Shown here piece after piece: positions 1 to 7,846 of a DNA stretch of 51,053 bases (positions are counted from its first letter, which is position 1; every line of letters begins with the position of its first letter). Under the pieces are notes generated by a model. It had not been told where the DNA came from. It saw only the letters and a list, made by a program, of their open reading frames with translations, and did no database searches. The position numbers and the translations under genes are program-made. The stretch covers positions 1 to 51,053 of the forward strand of contig CAMTPC010000010.1 in the NCBI GenBank assembly GCA_947074295.1, in the 5' to 3' direction. The stretch comes from an uncultured Bacteroides sp. Lineage in GTDB: Bacteria > Bacteroidota > Bacteroidia > Bacteroidales > Bacteroidaceae.

Positions 1-74
1 GATTTCGATTTACTGAACAGATAGGCGATAACTGCACCTACAACAAGACCGATGAGGATATAGATGATTTCCAT
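1..74 (-). CDS. rmuC: N-terminus of RmuC-like DNA recombination protein (partial)
   Basis: Only the first 24 codons are inside the window; the gene runs off the left edge. The peptide starts MEIIYILIGLVVGAVIAYLF and then SKSK: a short hydrophobic segment followed by basic residues. Bacteroidales RmuC proteins begin with just such a single N-terminal membrane anchor before a coiled coil and a nuclease-like domain. RmuC is thought to limit inversions at short repeats. The call rests on the anchor alone, so another membrane-anchored protein is possible. A TATCTTTG box lies 48 nt upstream of the start codon. Confidence 0.45.
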   Translation of the reverse strand, partial: MEIIYILIGLVVGAVIAYLFSKSK

Positions 75-121
75 GCTTGGTTGGATTTAGTAGTTTGGCA
101 CGCTACTGCTAGCGCTGTGGG

Positions 122-129
122 CAAAGATA
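122..129 (-). promoter_or_regulatory. -7 box for the rmuC-like gene
   Basis: TATCTTTG on the minus strand matches the Bacteroidota -7 consensus TAnnTTTG. It lies between the end of the arsenic operon and the rmuC-like start. No convincing -33 TTG at the right spacing was seen. Confidence 0.4.
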
Positions 130-150
130 CAAATTTTTGACACAACCCCG

Positions 151-1122
151 TTAGCGCAGCACCCAATTAAATATCCATCCCAGCACGATGATAAAAAAGG
201 TGATGGTGGCAAAGAATATACCGATCAATCGCCAGGTCATGACCTTCTTCAGCATGGTGGCTTCGGGAATCGACAAACCTACTACTGCCATCATAAAGGC
301 GAGTGCCGTACCTAGCGACACACCTTTGGCTACAAAAACCTGTATCACTGGAACGATGCCTGCCGCATTGGCATACATCGGCACGGCCAGTATCACCGCA
401 AGGGGTACACTATACCAGTTGTTCCCCGATAGATGTTGCTCGAAAAATCCTTCGGGCACGTAGCCATGAATAGCCGCACCTATACCGATGCCGATAACCA
501 CGTAGAGTAATACCCCCTTCACTATGCCCCATGCATCCTTAATGATAGTGGGTAGGCGCTTCGCAAAAGACACCTTCTCACTTTCCCACACCTCTGTTTC
601 TTGTTCCGACTGTGCCTGTATCTGTTGCACCCATGGGCTGAGGTAGCGTTCCAAGCGGAAGTGCTGCAACACCCAACCCCCAATCACACCCAACAAGATG
701 CCGCTGAGTAGGTAGATCATCGTGACCTTTACGCCAAAGGTGCCGAGAAACATCGCTACAGCCACCTCGTTGACCAGTGGCGAAGTGATGAGAAACGCCA
801 AGGTGACACCCAAGGGGATACCTCCTTTCACAAAGCCTATGAATAGAGGGATGGACGAGCACGAACAGAAAGGAGTGATGGCGCCAAAGAGAGCTGCCAG
901 CAGGTATTGCAACCCATAAAGTCGGCGAGTTACCAAGAAATGGCGCAAACGCTCCACAGGCAAATAGGCATTGACAATCCCCATCAACGCACTGATGATA
1001 AACAGCAATATGATAATCTTTATCGTGTCGTAGAAGAAGAAGTTGAGCGCTGCACCCAGGTGTGTATCTGCGCTGAGGCCCATTAAGGCATAGACCAACC
1101 AATCGGCAAATCGCTGAATCAT
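151..1122 (-). CDS. arsP: ArsP/YraQ-family permease
   Basis: A 323-residue integral membrane protein of the ArsP_1 (DUF318) permease family. It carries the family hallmark FCSCSSIPLF near residue 86, followed by a Gly/Pro-rich segment and ITSPLVNE, with about eight hydrophobic segments in two halves split by a charged loop around residues 170-195. ArsP proteins export trivalent organoarsenicals such as methylarsenite and roxarsone(III). It is the last gene of the arsR-led operon and its ATG overlaps the arsC stop by 4 nt, so the two are probably coupled in translation. Substrate is inferred from family and context. A generic metal-related YraQ permease is the alternative. Confidence 0.82.
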   Translation of the reverse strand: MIQRFADWLVYALMGLSADTHLGAALNFFFYDTIKIIILLFIISALMGIVNAYLPVERLRHFLVTRRLYGLQYLLAALFGAITPFCSCSSIPLFIGFVKGGIPLGVTLAFLITSPLVNEVAVAMFLGTFGVKVTMIYLLSGILLGVIGGWVLQHFRLERYLSPWVQQIQAQSEQETEVWESEKVSFAKRLPTIIKDAWGIVKGVLLYVVIGIGIGAAIHGYVPEGFFEQHLSGNNWYSVPLAVILAVPMYANAAGIVPVIQVFVAKGVSLGTALAFMMAVVGLSIPEATMLKKVMTWRLIGIFFATITFFIIVLGWIFNWVLR

Positions 1123-1538
1123 GGTCTCATCTCATCATTATAGAGTTGGTAGAATCGCTCACGGATCTCATCGCGCACTCTGCGGAACTCGCTTTCGACA
1201 TATTCTTCGCTGCCCACTGCATGTGACGGATCGTCAAAGCCGATATGCATGCGGTGTTTTACGTTCCCGGTAAACTGCGGACAACTTTCGTTGGCACCTC
1301 CACATACTGTGATCACATAGTCCCACTCTTCGTCCAGATACTGTTCTACCTGGTCGGAGGTATGGCCCGATATATCAATGCCCACTTCGTGCATCGTTTT
1401 CACAGCGCCTGCATTAAGATGTCCTGCCGCCTGCGTGCCCGCCGAACAGACTGTCAGCTTCGAATCGAATGATTGCAGAAAACCGTGTGCCATCTGGCTG
1501 CGGCAACTATTGCCGGTGCATAAGATCAATATTTTCAT
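1119..1538 (-). CDS. arsC: Thioredoxin-type arsenate reductase (LMW-PTP fold)
   Basis: A 139-residue protein starting MKILILCTGNSCRS: the CX5R phosphate loop (Cys7-Arg13) of the low-molecular-weight phosphatase-like ArsC family. Two further cysteines in ITVCGGANESCPQF near residue 85 match the redox-relay pair that passes the disulfide to thioredoxin. It reduces arsenate to arsenite in the cytoplasm. The frame is open further upstream, to 1625, but the residues before Met 1538 do not resemble the family and overlap arsG, so the ATG at 1538 is chosen. It sits between arsG (15-nt gap) and arsP (4-nt overlap). Confidence 0.9.
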   Translation of the reverse strand: MKILILCTGNSCRSQMAHGFLQSFDSKLTVCSAGTQAAGHLNAGAVKTMHEVGIDISGHTSDQVEQYLDEEWDYVITVCGGANESCPQFTGNVKHRMHIGFDDPSHAVGSEEYVESEFRRVRDEIRERFYQLYNDEMRP

Positions 1539-1552
1539 GAATACAATGTAGT

Positions 1553-2263
1553 TTAGAAATAGAAAATAATCAAATAATAAATACCCACTGCGATGAACAG
1601 TGATGCGATGATGCGGTTCATCCATTTTTGGAGAATCACCATCTTTTGGTAAAAGCGACCGATACCCGACAGGCTATAAGCCACCATCCATGCGATGATC
1701 AGGACTGGTATGCCAGTTGCCAAAGCATAGATCACTGGGATCCAATAACCACCATTATCCGCAGCAGCCATTGGCATCAGCATCCCGAAATAAAGCACGC
1801 CGCTGGTAGGGCAAAAGGCCAATGCAAAAAGCATTCCTAGCAGCAGTGCACCTATGCCACCCCAACTTTTCAATCGTTCGCCGCCTTGATTTTTACCCCA
1901 TGCGGCGAGATTAAGATGATGCCCAAACAGCATGAACAATCCGATCAAAATCAAGAAAGGACCGATCAATAGCTCACCATATTGCGCCAGACTTTTTTGG
2001 ACTATATATATACTTTTTCCCTCGCGAAGCATGGGGATAAGGAAAAACCCAATCGCCGAATATGCGATGGTTCGTCCCAATGTATAGAGCAGTCCGTTGA
2101 TGAAGACGCGGTTATAGTTGTTTACATCTTTGCTCAGAAACCCGATAGCGGTAATATTCGTAGCCAATGGGCATGGGCTGATAGCCGTAAGCAATCCCAG
2201 TATGAAAGCGGTGAGGATTGGGGCATTCCCACCATCGATCCATGAAAAAAGTGTCTCACTCAT
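1553..2263 (-). CDS. arsG: ArsG-family aromatic arsenical efflux permease (DsbD/TauE-like)
   Basis: About 236 residues and six hydrophobic segments, resembling the membrane domain of DsbD/CcdA. The motif AISPCPLATNITAIGFL near residue 30 and FCPTSGVLYFGML near residue 150 mark the branch that databases name ArsG, linked to export of aminobenzyl arsenicals. A GTG lies one codon upstream, but the ATG at 2263 overlaps the arsF stop as TGATG, so it is preferred. Being directly coupled to arsF and near two thioredoxin-like proteins, it may export the reduced product. Function is inferred from family recall and operon; a disulfide-relay role is the alternative. Confidence 0.72.
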   Translation of the reverse strand: MSETLFSWIDGGNAPILTAFILGLLTAISPCPLATNITAIGFLSKDVNNYNRVFINGLLYTLGRTIAYSAIGFFLIPMLREGKSIYIVQKSLAQYGELLIGPFLILIGLFMLFGHHLNLAAWGKNQGGERLKSWGGIGALLLGMLFALAFCPTSGVLYFGMLMPMAAADNGGYWIPVIYALATGIPVLIIAWMVAYSLSGIGRFYQKMVILQKWMNRIIASLFIAVGIYYLIIFYF

Positions 2264-2664
2264 CACTCAGCGCGTTTGATGGTCTCCGTTAATTGAGCTT
2301 TGAAGCAGTCAGGATTGTTTCGGGCATGGCTGAAACCAGTTTCTGTCAGGTTTTCTATGCTGTCATGTCCTACCACGAATAAAGACGACCATGACACTTC
2401 AAATCTGTCCACCAAGGGTTGGTTTTCCTTTTCATTGATATCGATGATAAACAGCTTCACGCCTTCATTGCTAAGACTGTCTGCAACAGTCTTGGTCAAG
2501 GCTTCTATCGCATTGCAAGTAGGGCAACGCTGCTTGCCATGAAAGTAAAACAGATTCACCGATCCTACTGCTGGCATCACATCCGTTTCGGTCGTTTCTT
2601 TTGTTGTTTTTACACATCCAGTTAGCAGTATGATCGATAGGAGGATAAAGATTACACGGTTCAT
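2263..2664 (-). CDS. arsF: ArsF-like thioredoxin-fold lipoprotein
   Basis: A 133-residue protein with a lipoprotein signal (lipobox LTGC, lipidated Cys17) and a thioredoxin-like domain. The redox motif Cys47-Pro-Thr-Cys50 lies in FYFHGKQRCPTCNAIE. It should face the periplasm on a lipid anchor. Databases call this family the ArsF subunit of a nitrophenyl-arsenical nitroreductase; that name is recalled, not shown by sequence. It overlaps arsG by one base (TGATG) and lies 9 nt after arsE. No flavin-binding motif was recognised, so if it takes part in nitro reduction it probably acts as an electron relay. Confidence 0.68.
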   Translation of the reverse strand: MNRVIFILLSIILLTGCVKTTKETTETDVMPAVGSVNLFYFHGKQRCPTCNAIEALTKTVADSLSNEGVKLFIIDINEKENQPLVDRFEVSWSSLFVVGHDSIENLTETGFSHARNNPDCFKAQLTETIKRAE

Positions 2665-2673
2665 GATCCTTCC

Positions 2674-2910
2674 TTATAGCTTGCTCAACAATTCCTTTAC
2701 CTCGGCTACTGACAAGCGTTTGCCTGCCGATACCACTTTCTCATCGACCACAATGGCAGGTGTACGCATGATGTTGTAGCTCATGATCTTCATCATGTCT
2801 TCCTCTTTTACCACATTGGCTTCAAAGCCTAGTTCTTTTACTGCAGTTTTTACAGTCTCATAAAGTGCTTTGCACGATGCACATCCTGTGCCCAATACTT
2901 TGATTTCCAT
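2674..2910 (-). CDS. arsE: Small thioredoxin-like protein (ArsE-like)
   Basis: A 78-residue single-domain redox protein of the TM0996/MTH895 glutaredoxin-like family. The active-site CXXC is Cys10-Ala-Ser-Cys13 in LGTGCASCKALYE, and the cis-proline loop is RTPAIVVDEKVVSAG. These small proteins pass electrons to partner oxidoreductases. It is the first gene after arsR and is preceded by its own copy of the ars operator at 2934-2955. Position and size match what is recalled of ArsE in arsEFG operons of other Bacteroidota. It could equally be the electron donor for ArsC. Confidence 0.75.
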   Translation of the reverse strand: MEIKVLGTGCASCKALYETVKTAVKELGFEANVVKEEDMMKIMSYNIMRTPAIVVDEKVVSAGKRLSVAEVKELLSKL

Positions 2911-2933
2911 ACGTTTTATATTTTAATAGTTAG

Positions 2934-2955
2934 TTGTTCGTAGAAGTGCGAACAA
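2934..2955. promoter_or_regulatory. Second ArsR operator, between arsR and arsE
   Basis: A perfect inverted repeat TTGTTCG-N8-CGAACAA, with arms and spacer length identical to the operator in front of arsR. It lies between the arsR stop and the arsE start. Its spacer has no TAnnTTTG box, unlike the first site, so it may block elongation or cover a weaker internal promoter. Confidence 0.75.
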
Positions 2956-2962
2956 GTAGTTG

Positions 2963-2990
2963 AAAAAAACGCTTAGCAACACGTTTTTTT
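2963..2990 (-). terminator. Terminator-like hairpin over the arsR stop codon
   Basis: Perfect 9-bp arms AAAAAAACG and CGTTTTTTT around a 10-nt loop on the minus strand; the stem carries the T-run on its 3' side and overlaps the arsR stop. The stem is A/T-rich and weak, so it would end only some transcripts and lower expression of the downstream ars genes relative to arsR. Confidence 0.4.
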
Positions 2991-3299
2991 CTCTTTGCAA
3001 GTTTCGGCAAAGAAAGTCTTGAAAAGCTTCTGTGCTATTTCCCAGTTCTGTTGATTGATACAATATTTCACCTTAGGTGCCTCCACCTCGCCTTGTATCA
3101 ATCCTGCTTCCTTCAATTCTTTCAGGTGTTGTGATACTGTAGCTTTGGCTATCGGCAGTTCTTCGTGAATATCACCGAAATAGCAAGTCTCTCGGCAAGC
3201 CAAAAAGTTGAGGATCGCAATGCGTGTGGGATGTCCCATCGCTTTAGCGAAACGTGCCAATAGCTGTTCCTGCTCTAACGCTTCCTTTCCTTTGTTCAT
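2973..3299 (-). CDS. arsR: ArsR-family arsenite-responsive repressor
   Basis: A 108-residue winged-helix protein of the ArsR/SmtB family. The recognition helix is in [18 protein letters not shown] (residues about 51-68). A cysteine pair in [11 protein letters not shown], near residues 34-38, is well placed as an arsenite site at the start of the DNA-binding domain, and the C-terminus adds CKEKKTCC, which may supply a third thiol. It should repress its own operon and release DNA on binding As(III). Two identical operators (3318-3339 and 2934-2955) flank the gene. It is the first gene of the operon and transcribed leftward. Confidence 0.92.
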   Translation of the reverse strand: MNKGKEALEQEQLLARFAKAMGHPTRIAILNFLACRETCYFGDIHEELPIAKATVSQHLKELKEAGLIQGEVEAPKVKYCINQQNWEIAQKLFKTFFAETCKEKKTCC

Positions 3300-3317
3300 T
3301 CTTCCATTGAATATTAG

Positions 3318-3355
3318 TTGTTCGCAAATGTACGAACAATGACGATTAATCCAAA
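3318..3355 (-). promoter_or_regulatory. ars promoter with ArsR operator
   Basis: Operator TTGTTCG-N8-CGAACAA at 3318-3339. Read on the minus strand its 8-nt centre is TACATTTG (3325-3332), an exact -7 box, and TTTG lies 19 nt upstream at 3352-3355 as the -33 element. Repressor bound at the palindrome would cover the -7 box directly. The leader to the arsR ATG is about 20 nt. Confidence 0.85.
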
Positions 3356-3387
3356 TGCCTATCAGTGATTAAATAACTATTTAACTA

Positions 3388-3416
3388 TTGTTTATCTGAT
3401 AATTACATTATTTTTG
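3388..3416 (+). promoter_or_regulatory. Promoter of the DUF169 gene
   Basis: TTG at 3388-3390, 18 nt, then TATTTTTG at 3409-3416, which matches TAnnTTTG. The leader to the ATG at 3451 is about 30 nt. It is divergent from the ars promoter. Confidence 0.6.
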
Positions 3417-3450
3417 CGGTAGTTGCTAATCCTTTAAAACTCTATCTGCC

Positions 3451-4167
3451 ATGAACATCACCACCTTCATCACTCGTTTCAGAGAAGCTTTTGGCGAAAC
3501 CACTCCGTTGCCTCTCGTGTTTTGGTATTCCGATCAGCCAATTACCTTGGCGCAAAAGATCAATGGTTGTCTTTTCAAATGCTTGCCCGAAATCCAGAAT
3601 GGCCAAACTGTATCACTATCAACCGAAAATATAGGTTGTGGCGGTGGCAAGTTTTACTGTGGTTTTACGGAGATGCCCGTCTTTGTGCCCAACTTCGTAT
3701 CGACCAAAGAGCACTATAAGGATACGCCCGAGTCGGTGCTTGACTTCATCAACGAATTGGACGTGCCTCGTTGTAGTGCTCCCTTTCTGAATCTCGCTCG
3801 CATCGATTGCGTCGAAAGTTTGGAAGACAAAGAAGCACTATTGTTCCTAGCTACGCCCGATGTCTTGTCGGGATTGATCTCTTGGTCCTTCTTTGACAAT
3901 AACTCTTCGGGTGCGGTGGTGACCCGTTTTGGATCGGGCTGTTCGGCTACCATCACCAATGCTGTGAACGAAAACCGCCGTGGAGGGCGGAGCACATTCT
4001 TGGGTTTCTTCGATCCATCTGTGCGTCCTTATGTAGCAGCCGATGTGCTGAGCTTCATCATTCCCATGTCGCGCTTTCGTGAGATGTATGACACGATGCC
4101 TCAAAGTTGTCTGTTCGATACGCACGCATGGAGTAAAGTGAAGGAACGGATAGATCAAAGGCAATAG
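3451..4167 (+). CDS. DUF169-family protein
   Basis: A 238-residue protein of the DUF169 (COG2043) family, common in anaerobes and of unknown biochemistry. Family features seen are the early PLPLVFWYSD segment, a cysteine/glycine cluster ENIGCGGGKFYCGF around residues 58-72, and RFGSGCSA near residue 160. The conserved cysteines suggest a metal or redox centre, but no reaction is established. No signal peptide or membrane segment is present, so it is cytoplasmic. It has its own promoter and stands divergent to the ars operon; nothing shows that it belongs to arsenic resistance. Confidence 0.8.
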   Translation: MNITTFITRFREAFGETTPLPLVFWYSDQPITLAQKINGCLFKCLPEIQNGQTVSLSTENIGCGGGKFYCGFTEMPVFVPNFVSTKEHYKDTPESVLDFINELDVPRCSAPFLNLARIDCVESLEDKEALLFLATPDVLSGLISWSFFDNNSSGAVVTRFGSGCSATITNAVNENRRGGRSTFLGFFDPSVRPYVAADVLSFIIPMSRFREMYDTMPQSCLFDTHAWSKVKERIDQRQ

Positions 4168-4291
4168 TTGGGTATAATAATCGTGTCATTCTTCATCTAT
4201 TTGATGAGGTTTTACACGTTCGCCTCCCATTCTGTATTTTTTACTCACTATCTGCGGACTATTCTACACCTATCAAATCAGCCATTAGCTC

Positions 4292-4299
4292 TATTTTTG
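4292..4299 (+). promoter_or_regulatory. -7 box of the GH3 gene
   Basis: TATTTTTG matches TAnnTTTG and lies 25 nt before the ATG at 4325. No clear -33 element was seen. Confidence 0.5.
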
Positions 4300-4324
4300 C
4301 CCCAGTAACAAATAACGACTACTG

Positions 4325-7165
4325 ATGAAAAATTGGCTAATAAGCGCATTGCTACTATCTGCTACACTTAACGGGGCAATGGCGCAGACACGACATAAGA
4401 TTCCTGATACCTATCAACCTGTGAAGAAGGAGATCTACCGCAAGGGGTGGATTGACTTCAACAAGAATGGGGTGATGGATGTGTACGAGAACCCCGCTGC
4501 ACCCATCGATGATCGTATTGAGGATCTGCTGCGCCAGATGACACTCGACGAGAAGACCTGTCAGATGGTAACTCTCTATGGCTACAAACGCGTGCTGAAG
4601 GACGATCTGCCTACTGAGGAGTGGAAAGAAATGCTCTGGAAGGATGGGATGGGTGCCATCGACGAACATCTTAATGGATTCCAACAATGGGGATTGCCAC
4701 CCTCGGACAATCCGTATGTGTGGCCAGCTTCACGCCATACATGGGCCATGAACGAGGTGCAACGCTTCTTTGTGGAAGAGACGCGTCTGGGCATACCTAC
4801 CGACTTTACCAATGAAGGTATTCGTGGTGTAGAGGCCTATCGTGCCACCAACTTCCCCACACAGCTGGGGTTGGGGCATACCTGGAATCGCGACCTGATA
4901 CGCCAAGTGGGCGAGATCACAGGACGCGAAGGACGCATGTTGGGTTATACCAATGTTTATGCGCCTATCCTCGATGTGGGACGTGACCAACGCTGGGGGC
5001 GCTACGAAGAGGTTTATGGTGAGTCGCCCTATTTGGTAGCCGAGCTAGGTATCGAAATGGTACGTGGCTTGCAGAAAGACTATCAGGTGGCAGCTACTGC
5101 CAAGCATTTCATCGCCTATAGCAACAATAAAGGTGCGCGCGAAGGCATGTCGCGTGTCGATCCACAGATGTCGCCTCGCGAAGTGGAGATGATCCATGTC
5201 TATCCTTTCAAACGAGTGATTCAGGAAGCGGGTGTGTTGGGTGTGATGAGCTCCTACAACGACTATGACGGTTTTCCCATCCAGGGTAGCCACTATTGGC
5301 TGACCGAACGCCTGCGTGGCGACATGGGTTTCAAGGGCTATGTGGTGTCGGACAGCGATGCGGTGGAGTATCTCTATACCAAGCATGGCACAGCCAAGGA
5401 TATGAAAGAGGCAGTACGCCAAAGCGTGGAAGCCGGACTCAATGTGCGCTGCACTTTCCGTTCGCCCGATTCGTTTGTGTTGCCATTGCGCGAGTTGGTA
5501 AAAGAAGGTGGCATCAGCGAAGCGGTGATTGACGACCGTGTGCGCGACATTCTCCGTGTGAAATTCTTGATAGGACTGTTTGATGACCCTTACCAGCGCG
5601 ACCTTAAAGGCGCCGACCTCGAAGTGGAGAAAGCCGAAAATCAGGCGGTAGCCCTGCAAGCCTCACACGAGTCTATCGTTTTGCTCAAGAATGATAACCA
5701 TACTTTGCCTCTCGATATCAATCAGATTAAGACCATTGCGGTATGTGGACCCAATGCCGATGAAACAGCTTATGCCTTGACGCACTATGGCCCATTGGCT
5801 GTAGAGGTGACATCGGTGCTTCAAGGTCTGCGCAATAAAGTGGCTGGTCAAGCCGAAGTGCTCTACACCAAGGGATGTGAGTTGGTAGATGCCAACTGGC
5901 CCGAATCGGAACTCATCGATTTCCCTTTGACTGCCGATGAACAGCAGGAGATAGATCTGGCTGTGGCACAAGCCCGTCAAGCTGATGTGGCTGTGGTGGT
6001 GCTAGGCGGAGGTCAACGCACATGCGGCGAAAACAAATCGCGCACTAGTCTCGATCTCCCTGGTCGTCAACTCGACTTGCTCAAGGCCGTGCAAGCTACA
6101 GGCAAACCCGTTGTGCTGATTCTTATCAATGGGCGACCACTTTCTGTCAACTGGGCCGATCGTTTCGTGCCAGCCATCATAGAGGCATGGTATCCTGGTT
6201 CCAAAGGCGGTGAGGCATTGGCGGATGTGTTGCTGGGCGACTATAACCCTGGCGGCAAGCTCACGGTGACCTTCCCCAAGAGCGTGGGACAGATTCCGTT
6301 CAATTTCCCTACCAAGCCTGCTGCACAGGTAGACGGAGGCAAGAATCCAGGACCTGCCGGCAATATGTCGCGTGTCAACGGTGCACTCTATCCCTTTGGC
6401 TACGGGCTCAGTTACACCACTTTCGAGTATAGCGACCTTGAAATATCACCTCGTGTCATCACTCCCAACCAGACGGCCGAGGTTCGCTGCCGCGTCACCA
6501 ATACCGGCTCGCGTGCCGGTGACGAGGTGGTGCAGCTCTACACCCGCGATCTGCTGAGTAGTGTCACCACCTACGAAAAGAATTTGGCTGGCTTCGAGCG
6601 AATCCACTTGCAGCCAGGCGAAAGCAAAGAGGTGATCTTTACCATCGACCGTAAAGCGCTCGAGCTGCTTGATATCAACAACCAATGGGTAGTAGAGCCA
6701 GGCGATTTCGCCATTCTAGTGGGTGCCTCCTCCGAGGATATCCGACTGAGCAACCTACTGACCGTAAAGCCCTATGGCATGACCATCATTGCCGATGTGG
6801 CCGAAGATGGAGCGATCAGCGCCAGCACCAATAGCGAGCAAATCTCTTTTGTAAATGATGATAATATTGACACGGCATGGATGGGCAATAAAGGCGACTA
6901 TATCACCTTCGCATTGGAGGATGGCGCTAAGGTGAATAGCATTGCCATTGCCTTCAGCCGTGCCAATAACCTTCCTGCCGAGTTCGAGATACAGCTGTCG
7001 GGTGGTGGTGGACAGTTTCTCACGGTCTACTCGGGTACGGTGAATCAGTACAATCGTCTCCATACTTATGAGTTCCAAGGAACCACGGCCAGCGATCTGC
7101 GTATCGTATTTGGTAGCGATAGGGTGGGCATCGCCGAAGTGGTGCTTCCCGAGATGAAGAAATAA
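4325..7165 (+). CDS. Secreted GH3 family beta-glycosidase
   Basis: A 946-residue exported enzyme of glycoside hydrolase family 3. In order: a signal peptide ending near AMAQ (residue 21); an EF-hand-like loop DFNKNGVMDVYE around residues 43-54; the GH3 barrel, about 75-395, with the nucleophile Asp343 in VVSDSDAV; the alpha/beta-sandwich domain, about 430-680, with AVVVLGGGQRTCGE; a fibronectin III-like domain, about 715-790; and an extra C-terminal beta domain, about 800-946, that looks like a carbohydrate-binding or F5/8-type module. It likely releases glucose or xylose from beta-linked oligosaccharides in the periplasm or at the surface. Exact specificity cannot be read. It stands alone, with no SusC/D pair nearby. 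Confidence 0.88.
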   Translation: MKNWLISALLLSATLNGAMAQTRHKIPDTYQPVKKEIYRKGWIDFNKNGVMDVYENPAAPIDDRIEDLLRQMTLDEKTCQMVTLYGYKRVLKDDLPTEEWKEMLWKDGMGAIDEHLNGFQQWGLPPSDNPYVWPASRHTWAMNEVQRFFVEETRLGIPTDFTNEGIRGVEAYRATNFPTQLGLGHTWNRDLIRQVGEITGREGRMLGYTNVYAPILDVGRDQRWGRYEEVYGESPYLVAELGIEMVRGLQKDYQVAATAKHFIAYSNNKGAREGMSRVDPQMSPREVEMIHVYPFKRVIQEAGVLGVMSSYNDYDGFPIQGSHYWLTERLRGDMGFKGYVVSDSDAVEYLYTKHGTAKDMKEAVRQSVEAGLNVRCTFRSPDSFVLPLRELVKEGGISEAVIDDRVRDILRVKFLIGLFDDPYQRDLKGADLEVEKAENQAVALQASHESIVLLKNDNHTLPLDINQIKTIAVCGPNADETAYALTHYGPLAVEVTSVLQGLRNKVAGQAEVLYTKGCELVDANWPESELIDFPLTADEQQEIDLAVAQARQADVAVVVLGGGQRTCGENKSRTSLDLPGRQLDLLKAVQATGKPVVLILINGRPLSVNWADRFVPAIIEAWYPGSKGGEALADVLLGDYNPGGKLTVTFPKSVGQIPFNFPTKPAAQVDGGKNPGPAGNMSRVNGALYPFGYGLSYTTFEYSDLEISPRVITPNQTAEVRCRVTNTGSRAGDEVVQLYTRDLLSSVTTYEKNLAGFERIHLQPGESKEVIFTIDRKALELLDINNQWVVEPGDFAILVGASSEDIRLSNLLTVKPYGMTIIADVAEDGAISASTNSEQISFVNDDNIDTAWMGNKGDYITFALEDGAKVNSIAIAFSRANNLPAEFEIQLSGGGGQFLTVYSGTVNQYNRLHTYEFQGTTASDLRIVFGSDRVGIAEVVLPEMKK

Positions 7166-7399
7166 TTCCTATAAAACAGGAATGCACACGACGCAAAGCT
7201 AATCCATAAACCCACACAACTATTAATCGATTCGTTTCAATGTGCAGTAATCCCCTTGTCCCAACCCTCCTTGCTGTCATGCAGCCAGTCGGGGCGGGAT
7301 AGGGGGACTCGCCATTTACCCACCCTCTCTGGCTCATAAACTTTATGGCGCATACTTTTAAATTAATAGATGAATAACATCATTTAAGAAGGAAGTCGC

Positions 7400-7407
7400 T
7401 AACTTTG
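7400..7407 (+). promoter_or_regulatory. -7 box directly in front of the umuD start
   Basis: TAACTTTG, an exact TAnnTTTG box, ends only 4 nt before the umuD ATG at 7412. Transcription would start on or next to the start codon, giving a leaderless mRNA. No LexA-type palindrome was recognised around it. Confidence 0.55.
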
Positions 7408-7411
7408 CATT

Positions 7412-7846
7412 ATGACCATCAAGATACACTCTATAGATATTTCTACCTCGCTTCCATTGCCTTATGCGGAAGACGGGATTCGTGCGGGCTTCCCTAATCC
7501 GGCGCAGGATTATATGGAGCTGGCTATTGATCTGAATAAGGAGCTGATCAGACATCCCTCCTCGACCTTTTATGGCCGGGTGATAGGCGATTCGATGAAA
7601 GATGAAGGCATCGAGGAAGGCGACATACTCGTGATAGACAAATCGCTGGAACTGATGAATGATGACTTGGCGGTGGTGCTCGTTGATGGAGAATTCACTG
7701 TGAAAAGAGTGCAGATAGAAGAGGATGCCGTCTATCTAGTACCCTCCAATCCCGATTACCCTGTGATAAAGGTAACCGAGGATAATGAGTTTCAGGTATG
7801 GGGCATCGTGACCTACACCATTAAGAACAATCGAAGGAGAAAGTGA
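7412..7846 (+). CDS. umuD: UmuD-like S24 protease, DNA polymerase V accessory subunit
   Basis: A 144-residue S24 (LexA-like) protease. Ser61 in GDSM and Lys98 in FTVKR form the expected dyad, one residue off the E. coli UmuD pair. The self-cleavage site is probably Ala25-Gly26 in RAGFPNPAQDY. Cleaved UmuD' partners UmuC in error-prone bypass of DNA lesions. The family N-terminus begins just here and the next Met is residue 35, beyond the cleavage site, so the ATG at 7412 must be right even though it abuts the promoter. It is coupled to umuC by TGATG. Confidence 0.92.
   Translation: MTIKIHSIDISTSLPLPYAEDGIRAGFPNPAQDYMELAIDLNKELIRHPSSTFYGRVIGDSMKDEGIEEGDILVIDKSLELMNDDLAVVLVDGEFTVKRVQIEEDAVYLVPSNPDYPVIKVTEDNEFQVWGIVTYTIKNNRRRK

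Noticed and set aside
7166..7411. A riboswitch or regulatory leader before umuD
   Set aside because: Only a short hairpin at the GH3 stop and some G-runs are present; no conserved aptamer pattern was seen, and the promoter lies at the very end of the gap.
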